A stretch of 64,000 bases of DNA, from positions 86,350 to 150,349 of the forward strand of contig NZ_JAGXJN010000009.1 in NCBI RefSeq assembly GCF_019091455.1, given 5' to 3'. A program made the position numbers and the translations under genes. This stretch comes from Chitinophaga sp. GbtcB8 (GTDB taxonomy: Bacteria; Bacteroidota; Bacteroidia; Chitinophagales; Chitinophagaceae). Of the stretch, positions 59,144 to 64,000 are shown one piece after another; positions within the stretch are counted from its first letter, which is position 1; every line of letters starts with the position of its first letter. Under the pieces are notes generated by a model. That model did no database searches, was not told the origin of the DNA, and saw only the letters and a program-made list of their open reading frames with translations.

Positions 59144-62136
59144 TAATTTTTCTTTTTTAACTGACAGGTGATCTTTACAGGCCCCATTAAACCGGAGGCT
59201 AACAAAGGTGAATTTGCGTTATACTGCCTGGTGGATGTAAAGGTATACCTGCCACTGGTGCGGGGCTGGCCTTTCAGCAACCATTCCGGCCACTTTCCAT
59301 CAACAATACCATCGTATGGTTTTTTCTCGTCGCCAATTAAGCGGTTAGCCCAAAGATTAATTACTTCAATCTTAAGATCGTTATTTTTTTGCTGCACCGC
59401 CCCGGAAATATCTACCTTCCAGGGTGCGGTCCACACAATGCCAAGATCTTTGCCATTTAAGGTTACGCGGGCCATGTTCTTCACCTCTCCAAGCTCAAGA
59501 TACAAAGGCCCTTCAGTTGTTTCAGCTAAATCAAATTTTTTGTGATACACTGCCGCGCCTGAATAGTATTTGATCCCTTCGTTGCTGTTGCGGCTCCAAT
59601 CGGTAAGCTCATCAAACACGGTAAACGCAGGCCCGCCCCATTTAGGGTCAAAGCTTAGTTCCCAGGGGCCGTTTAGTGTTTGCAGCGTTTGTAGGTAAAC
59701 GTTATTTTCCATGCCGCTGGACTGCCAGGTATGTTCTTTGGCAAATACGATGAATGCGCTTTCAAAGGCATCCAGCTGTAAGGCAACGGATGTGATGTTA
59801 TTTGTTTTTTCAAAGGCGGTTACCGGGCTGGTTTTACCGGTAACGGCGTTCCATAGTTCAGGAGCGCCTTTTGCAGTGCGGAACTGCGCGATTGTTTTAA
59901 CCGGACTGTTTGTTTTGTTGGATACAAAGTAAATATCCCAGCCAGGAGCAGTACGGTGGGTGTACCGCAGATCGCCGTTTGCTGTAAAATCTTCAGCCAA
60001 ACCTTTTGATCTGAGAATACCTGCTGTAAGATCATAATGCGGGTACAGATTATCCGGTTTGGCGCTGGTAGCTTTGCCCCAGATGATAGTACCCTGGCCA
60101 TATTTCCGCTGTACCATATCATCCGGTGGAACAGCGGCTCCCCAGATGGTTTTGCTTAAAGCAGCAACCTGCTGATCGCAGGCGGGGTAGTTCGTCAGAC
60201 CTGGCGCACGTAAGGGGGGATTGCCTACCACTGTGGCACCCTGTTTAACCAGCTCGCCTATTTTAGTCAGCAGCTGCGGTGTCATGGATGCATAAATGGG
60301 TAACACCAATAAGCGGTAGCTGGCCCCACCGGGGAATACTACCTGCTGGTCTTTTACAGTGGCCTTCATTAGCTGGCCGGGTGCGCAGCCATCAAAGTTG
60401 TAACCTTTTCTGTCACCTATGGTATCACCTATAATGGCCGATGCAGGCGGTACAAATACCAGTGGCGAACCTTCTGGTGTAAGATAAAGTACATCGGCTA
60501 CTGTGCGGCCCTGCTGTAATATGTATTGGCAGCGCGTAACATAATCATGATAAGCGCTTACCATTGGCCACCAGGTTTGCCCGCGGTCCCAATGAACGCC
60601 GTAGGGGCCCATGGTGGCGCCGGGCTTTAATGAATCAGCCAGGAACTGGTTCTGAAAAGTGTGATATACAAAACGGTTAATGCCCGCTGCAAAAGCCCAG
60701 TCGCCCTGGTTTTTCATAGATGTAGGATGCTGTTTCCAGCCTTCACCCTCTGCGGTAAAGGCTTCCGCTGGTATCAGCGATTTACCATTTACGTGCCCGA
60801 TGGAGGTGGATTCAATAACGCTATAGGTTGCATTAAAACCAAAACCTTTGCTCCAGAACTCTGCCATGGGTACATCGGCAATGGCGCCCAGCTCCAGATC
60901 GGCTGTGGGCGTCATGTCATACGGCTCAATGGACAGTGATAGCTGGTGACGTTTGGCATAAGCTTTTACATGCTGTGCATGGTTCTTCAACACAAGCTCC
61001 TGCGCGGTTTGCCGCAGGTCCCACAAAAAACGTTCGCTTTCTTCCAGGCTGCCAACAACATTGCCGGCATAAACGGGGTAGTATTTTAGCGGGTCGTAAC
61101 CTCTTCTCTTTATAAATTCTTTCCTGAATAAAGCGGTCCAGTTTTGCGCGCCCATTTCCCAGCTATCCATGTGCAGGCGCTTTAAACCGCCCGGCGCATT
61201 TTTATCTGGCTTACCTATTTTATTCAGCAGGTAACCAACATAATGTTCCAGGTGCTGGTTCAGGGCTATGGTATCAAACTTATCCGCTTCCAGGCCCAAA
61301 CCCGGTACTGGCGCGGGGCGCGTAATGGCCCCGTTGTTGCGGCTCACAAAACGCATCACTGTCCATTTGCCTGATGGCGGTTGCCAGTTCAGCGTACCAT
61401 CCGGCTGCATTTTGCTGCTGATGTCAATGATCCCGCTTTTATTAATCGCGTTTTTATCATCGTTCATATTGGAAGGGGAGGGCAGGTATGGTTTAACCAC
61501 ACCGGAGCTGTAGGGTGCACGATAGTACAGCGCCTTTTCTTCGTAGTCTTTTATAAGGGTATCCTGTGTGATTAAGGGGAAAGCTAAAACTGCTACATCC
61601 TCATAGTATGCTAACCATTCTTTTTTAACCGCAGGTGTAAGGCCGTCCTCTCCGAAGAAGGGCGTTTTAGGCGGGGGTACCGGTAAAACAATTTTTTTGT
61701 TTTCGCCTGCAGTTACAGTAACCTGGCTGCATACCAGGTGCTGCATAGACTGGCTGGCTTTTACCCATGGGCCGCCGCTGCCGGTCCATCCGGGGCCGAT
61801 GCCCAGCGTTATTTCAATGCCCAGGCGGCGGGCCTCTTTTTCAGCGTGTACAAAAAGCGAGGTCCATTCATTACTCAGAAATGTTACCGGGCCGGCAGGG
61901 ATACCTACATTTACTTCCAGGAAGATCAGGTTCCCGATGCCCGCCTTTTTCATGGATTCCAGGTCTTTTGTAATGGTTGCTGCAGACATGTTACCATCCA
62001 TAAAATACCAGTATACACCTGGTTTATAGCGGTCCGGCGGGTGAAAAAAGTTTGCTTTCATTGTTTTTAACTGGGCATTGGCCATGGTTAAAAGGCTTAA
62101 AAAGCAAATGGAAAATAGTATAAACTTTCTAAACAT
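59143..62136 (-). CDS. GH106 family alpha-L-rhamnosidase-like exported protein
   Basis: 997 residues. Signal peptide ends TMANAQ (about 21). GH106 features parallel those of the other copy: YWYFMDGNMSAATITKDLESMKKAGI, TLGIGPGWTGSGGPWVKASQSM, MDSWEMGAQNWTALF, ADVPMAEFWSKGF, and a C-terminal domain LYLELGEVKNMARVTLNGKDLG. It is a type I signal protein, not a lipoprotein, so it may be periplasmic while its paralogue is anchored. A stem-loop terminator precedes it, so it may also be transcribed separately from the SusD-GH39 part. Confidence 0.88.
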   Translation of the reverse strand: MFRKFILFSICFLSLLTMANAQLKTMKANFFHPPDRYKPGVYWYFMDGNMSAATITKDLESMKKAGIGNLIFLEVNVGIPAGPVTFLSNEWTSLFVHAEKEARRLGIEITLGIGPGWTGSGGPWVKASQSMQHLVCSQVTVTAGENKKIVLPVPPPKTPFFGEDGLTPAVKKEWLAYYEDVAVLAFPLITQDTLIKDYEEKALYYRAPYSSGVVKPYLPSPSNMNDDKNAINKSGIIDISSKMQPDGTLNWQPPSGKWTVMRFVSRNNGAITRPAPVPGLGLEADKFDTIALNQHLEHYVGYLLNKIGKPDKNAPGGLKRLHMDSWEMGAQNWTALFRKEFIKRRGYDPLKYYPVYAGNVVGSLEESERFLWDLRQTAQELVLKNHAQHVKAYAKRHQLSLSIEPYDMTPTADLELGAIADVPMAEFWSKGFGFNATYSVIESTSIGHVNGKSLIPAEAFTAEGEGWKQHPTSMKNQGDWAFAAGINRFVYHTFQNQFLADSLKPGATMGPYGVHWDRGQTWWPMVSAYHDYVTRCQYILQQGRTVADVLYLTPEGSPLVFVPPASAIIGDTIGDRKGYNFDGCAPGQLMKATVKDQQVVFPGGASYRLLVLPIYASMTPQLLTKIGELVKQGATVVGNPPLRAPGLTNYPACDQQVAALSKTIWGAAVPPDDMVQRKYGQGTIIWGKATSAKPDNLYPHYDLTAGILRSKGLAEDFTANGDLRYTHRTAPGWDIYFVSNKTNSPVKTIAQFRTAKGAPELWNAVTGKTSPVTAFEKTNNITSVALQLDAFESAFIVFAKEHTWQSSGMENNVYLQTLQTLNGPWELSFDPKWGGPAFTVFDELTDWSRNSNEGIKYYSGAAVYHKKFDLAETTEGPLYLELGEVKNMARVTLNGKDLGIVWTAPWKVDISGAVQQKNNDLKIEVINLWANRLIGDEKKPYDGIVDGKWPEWLLKGQPRTSGRYTFTSTRQYNANSPLLASGLMGPVKITCQLKKKN

Positions 62137-62164
62137 CCTGGTATGTATTATCTGATGGCTGGTG

Positions 62165-62217
62165 TAAAAACAGCCGGGTTATCCGCCATTGGTATTGCTG
62201 CTCTGCGGCCCGGCTGT
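62165..62217 (-). terminator. Terminator between GH39 and GH106 genes
   Basis: On the minus strand ACAGCCGGG (complement of 62209-62217) pairs with CCCGGCTGT (62170-62178), 9 bp with a 30-base loop that has a further CCGC/GCGG pairing, and the stem is followed by TTTTT. It may set a higher level for the SusD-GH39 part than for the GH106 genes. Confidence 0.65.
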
Positions 62218-62224
62218 ATACCTG

Positions 62225-63691
62225 TTATCTATTGAGTGTAATGAGCTTTACTGCGAAAGGTTTTAACGTGGTAACTTCACCGTTAATCACAGTGGCTATT
62301 GCTTCGTTATCGCCGGAGTCACTGTCCACCGTACTTACCTTAGCACCTGTAAACTCCGCCGGTAGCTGCAGGCTGACCGTTTTATTCCGCTTATTCAGCA
62401 GCAGCACCTTTTTTACACCCTGTACTACAAATGCCTGCGCTAAAATATCGTTCCCGTTATTGGCCGCTACATTTGTACCCACCAGGGTGCTGCCTGCCGG
62501 AATATTATCTTTGATCAGTTTTAAAACCCAGTAGCGCGGGTTAGGCTTATTGTTTTCATAATTGATCATGGTTACATCCGGAAACTGGGTAGGGAAACCT
62601 ACCAGCTGCGATTCGCCAATAATATCAATACCTGCTTTAGACAGCTCTATGAAGAAATAGGCATACACACTTGCAGACAGGTTAAAGAACAATGGATCAA
62701 TAGGCCGGTTACGCATTTCACTACTTACAAAAGTGCCCAGCTCATTTACATCTGTGCGCGTGCGCGGCGCCAGGCGCTTGCGGATGTTCTCAATATAAGC
62801 CACACTGTTTATAAAACTTTCTGCCTTGTCAAAAATGGTATACTCATATGCATCAAATTGCTGGTTGGGATTGGCTCCTGCATAACAATGATAGGAGATC
62901 ATATCAAGCGGCACACCGGGTTTATGGTTGGCCGGGTTCAGGAAATATTCAAACCACCCCGGGCTTTCAGCGGCCAATGCCAGGCCCACGAATTTAGTTT
63001 TCGGCATTAAAGGTTTCAGGGCGCTTACTATGGCATCATATAATCTGGTATACGTTTGCGGCGACATGTTATGTTCCAGGTCCGGTTCATTTAATACCTC
63101 CCAGTAAGGGAAATTATAATGATAGCCGGAGCTGTGGTACTTGCCCAGTTCATCGGTAAAACCACCTTTTGTGTACCAGCTTATCAGCCTTACATAATAA
63201 CCGGTTAGCTCTTTTAAAGTAGTATCGCGCAGCTCTTTTCCACCGCCGTAACCCCAGCTTACCTGGTTAGGATCATCGGGGTAGGCGACAGGCTTTTCCG
63301 TTTTAAACATCCATTGAGGTATGGTGCTGAAATTCATCATTACCGTGTGCCCTTTGGTGTTTTCCAGGAAGTCTATTGTCATGGGGTCTATCAAACTAAA
63401 ATCCCATGAAGTAGCGCTTTTGCCGGGTGCTTCCAGTTCGGCCACAGCCAGCCTGGGGTAAGGAAACCAGGGCACATACCTGACATAGTCGGCCTGCAGA
63501 TCGCGCAGGGCATTAAAGGCGCCATCGTGCATGGCTGCCTTGCGGCGCAGCATAGGGTTGCCAACCACCTGCAGGGTAGGCGTTGATGCTGAAACCATGA
63601 CCTTCTCATTCCAGTTTACGTTTAGCTGCGGGCCCTGCGCGTTAGCAAGCGTACCTGCAAAAATAAGGGCCAGCGTAAGAAATGTTTTCAT
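62225..63691 (-). CDS. GH39-like glycoside hydrolase
   Basis: 488 residues from the ATG at 63691 (MKTFLTLALIFAGTLANAQ signal). A start at 63814 would overlap the SusD C-terminus and is rejected. A clan GH-A (beta/alpha)8 barrel with WEVLNEPDLE (acid/base Glu202) and TDVNELGTF (probable nucleophile Glu317), then a short C-terminal beta domain. GH39 members include beta-xylosidases, alpha-iduronidases and others; the substrate is not identified. It follows SusD by 10 bases, so cotranscribed with the SusCD system. Confidence 0.82.
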   Translation of the reverse strand: MKTFLTLALIFAGTLANAQGPQLNVNWNEKVMVSASTPTLQVVGNPMLRRKAAMHDGAFNALRDLQADYVRYVPWFPYPRLAVAELEAPGKSATSWDFSLIDPMTIDFLENTKGHTVMMNFSTIPQWMFKTEKPVAYPDDPNQVSWGYGGGKELRDTTLKELTGYYVRLISWYTKGGFTDELGKYHSSGYHYNFPYWEVLNEPDLEHNMSPQTYTRLYDAIVSALKPLMPKTKFVGLALAAESPGWFEYFLNPANHKPGVPLDMISYHCYAGANPNQQFDAYEYTIFDKAESFINSVAYIENIRKRLAPRTRTDVNELGTFVSSEMRNRPIDPLFFNLSASVYAYFFIELSKAGIDIIGESQLVGFPTQFPDVTMINYENNKPNPRYWVLKLIKDNIPAGSTLVGTNVAANNGNDILAQAFVVQGVKKVLLLNKRNKTVSLQLPAEFTGAKVSTVDSDSGDNEAIATVINGEVTTLKPFAVKLITLNR

Positions 63692-63701
63692 AACGGGGGA
63701 T

Positions 63702-64000
63702 TTAATAACCGGGATTTTGTTTAAGGTTCTCATCCAGGAAAAGCTGCCTGTCAGGAATCGGGTACAGCGCTTCATATTCATCAAACTTATAATCGTTAGC
63801 GGTGAAGGGTACACCGCCCCTGTCTACTGTGGGCGATGCTTTTTCCGCCTGCCCGTGGGCATTTAAAATGGCTGCCATCTGTGTGCTGGTGAAAGCGCGT
63901 TTCAGATCAAACCAACGGTCATTTTCAAATGCCAGCTCTACCCGGCGCTCATGCCGGATCGCTGTGCGGAAGCTCTCCTGGCTTAATGCCGTCCGGTCGG
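63702..64000 (-). CDS. SusD/RagB family outer-membrane glycan-binding protein, C-terminus
   Basis: Only the last about 98 codons are in the window. The text reads IRHERRVELAFENDRWFDLKR, then YPIPDRQLFLDENLKQNPGY, the typical C-terminal signature of SusD-like lipoproteins, ending at the stop 63702-63704. SusD lids the SusC TonB transporter and binds glycan at the cell surface. The SusC gene is expected beyond the right edge. It marks the locus as a polysaccharide utilisation locus. Confidence 0.93.
   Translation of the reverse strand, partial: DRTALSQESFRTAIRHERRVELAFENDRWFDLKRAFTSTQMAAILNAHGQAEKASPTVDRGGVPFTANDYKFDEYEALYPIPDRQLFLDENLKQNPGY

Noticed and set aside
63692..63814. Extended start of the GH39 gene at 63814
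   Set aside because: It overlaps the SusD C-terminus in another frame, and a good signal peptide begins at 63691.
1..64000. CRISPR array, IS element or prophage
   Set aside because: No regularly spaced repeats, transposase or phage structural genes were recognised.

Overview
The window reads as a chromosome segment of a Bacteroidota bacterium, most likely a Chitinophagaceae member (Chitinophaga-like). The grounds are several large outer-membrane beta-barrel/TonB receptors, a SusD C-terminus, GH106 and GH39 enzymes, DUF885, DUF2911, FtsX-type and 'YVHQLQN'-type proteins, and promoters of the Bacteroidetes form (TTTG, about 20 bases, TAnnTTTG), with almost no Shine-Dalgarno sequences. No insertion sequence, phage or CRISPR array was seen. 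Genus is an inference; no 16S gene is present.

Layout. 1-7.1 kb: start of a phosphosugar mutase, pcm, two consecutive outer-membrane barrel receptors and a DUF445 membrane protein. 7.2-9.2 kb: a small accessory-looking patch with a tRNA that has a GTC anticodon on a His-type body, an AT-rich orphan gene with a papain-like Cys-His-Asp signature, a Bacteroidetes protein of unknown function, and an inverted array of 11-bp repeats. 9.2-13.9 kb: DUF885 hydrolase, GNAT and AraC genes, then an unknown 396-residue protein behind a long leader that can fold as a three-way junction. 14.4-19.4 kb: a same-strand cassette of outer-membrane barrel, ECF sigma factor, small membrane protein, and two small exported proteins. 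19.4-34.2 kb: mostly housekeeping and envelope genes (lipase-like, nucleotidase, an MG2/plug protein, FAD oxidoreductase, deoxynucleoside kinase, folK, sppA, ABC-2 permease, SRPBCC pair, DUF2911, bioA, hybrid kinase).

34.5-43.3 kb: a response regulator-kinase-TonB receptor operon, an overlapping pair of exported unknowns, and a trio of small genes ending in a Rnk/GreA-like protein. 43.3-51.8 kb: an AraC regulator divergent from two fused ABC half-transporters (arranged like YbtA-YbtPQ or PchR-PchHI), a Crp/Fnr regulator, a quinone-oxidoreductase-like gene with a DoxX partner, a GlxA-type regulator, and an AHSA1-type protein followed by a truncated copy. 51.9-54.3 kb: an FtsX-type permease. 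54.3-64 kb: a polysaccharide utilisation locus on the minus strand, read from the right edge as SusD (partial), GH39, GH106, an arabinose/fucose-isomerase-like protein, GH106; it probably targets a rhamnose-containing glycan.

A recurring theme is short intergenic word repeats at gene 3' ends, in several cases supplying the stop codon. The best candidates for undescribed biology are the odd tRNA, the papain-like orphan, the structured leader at 12.6 kb, and the barrel-sigma cassette at 14.4-19.4 kb.
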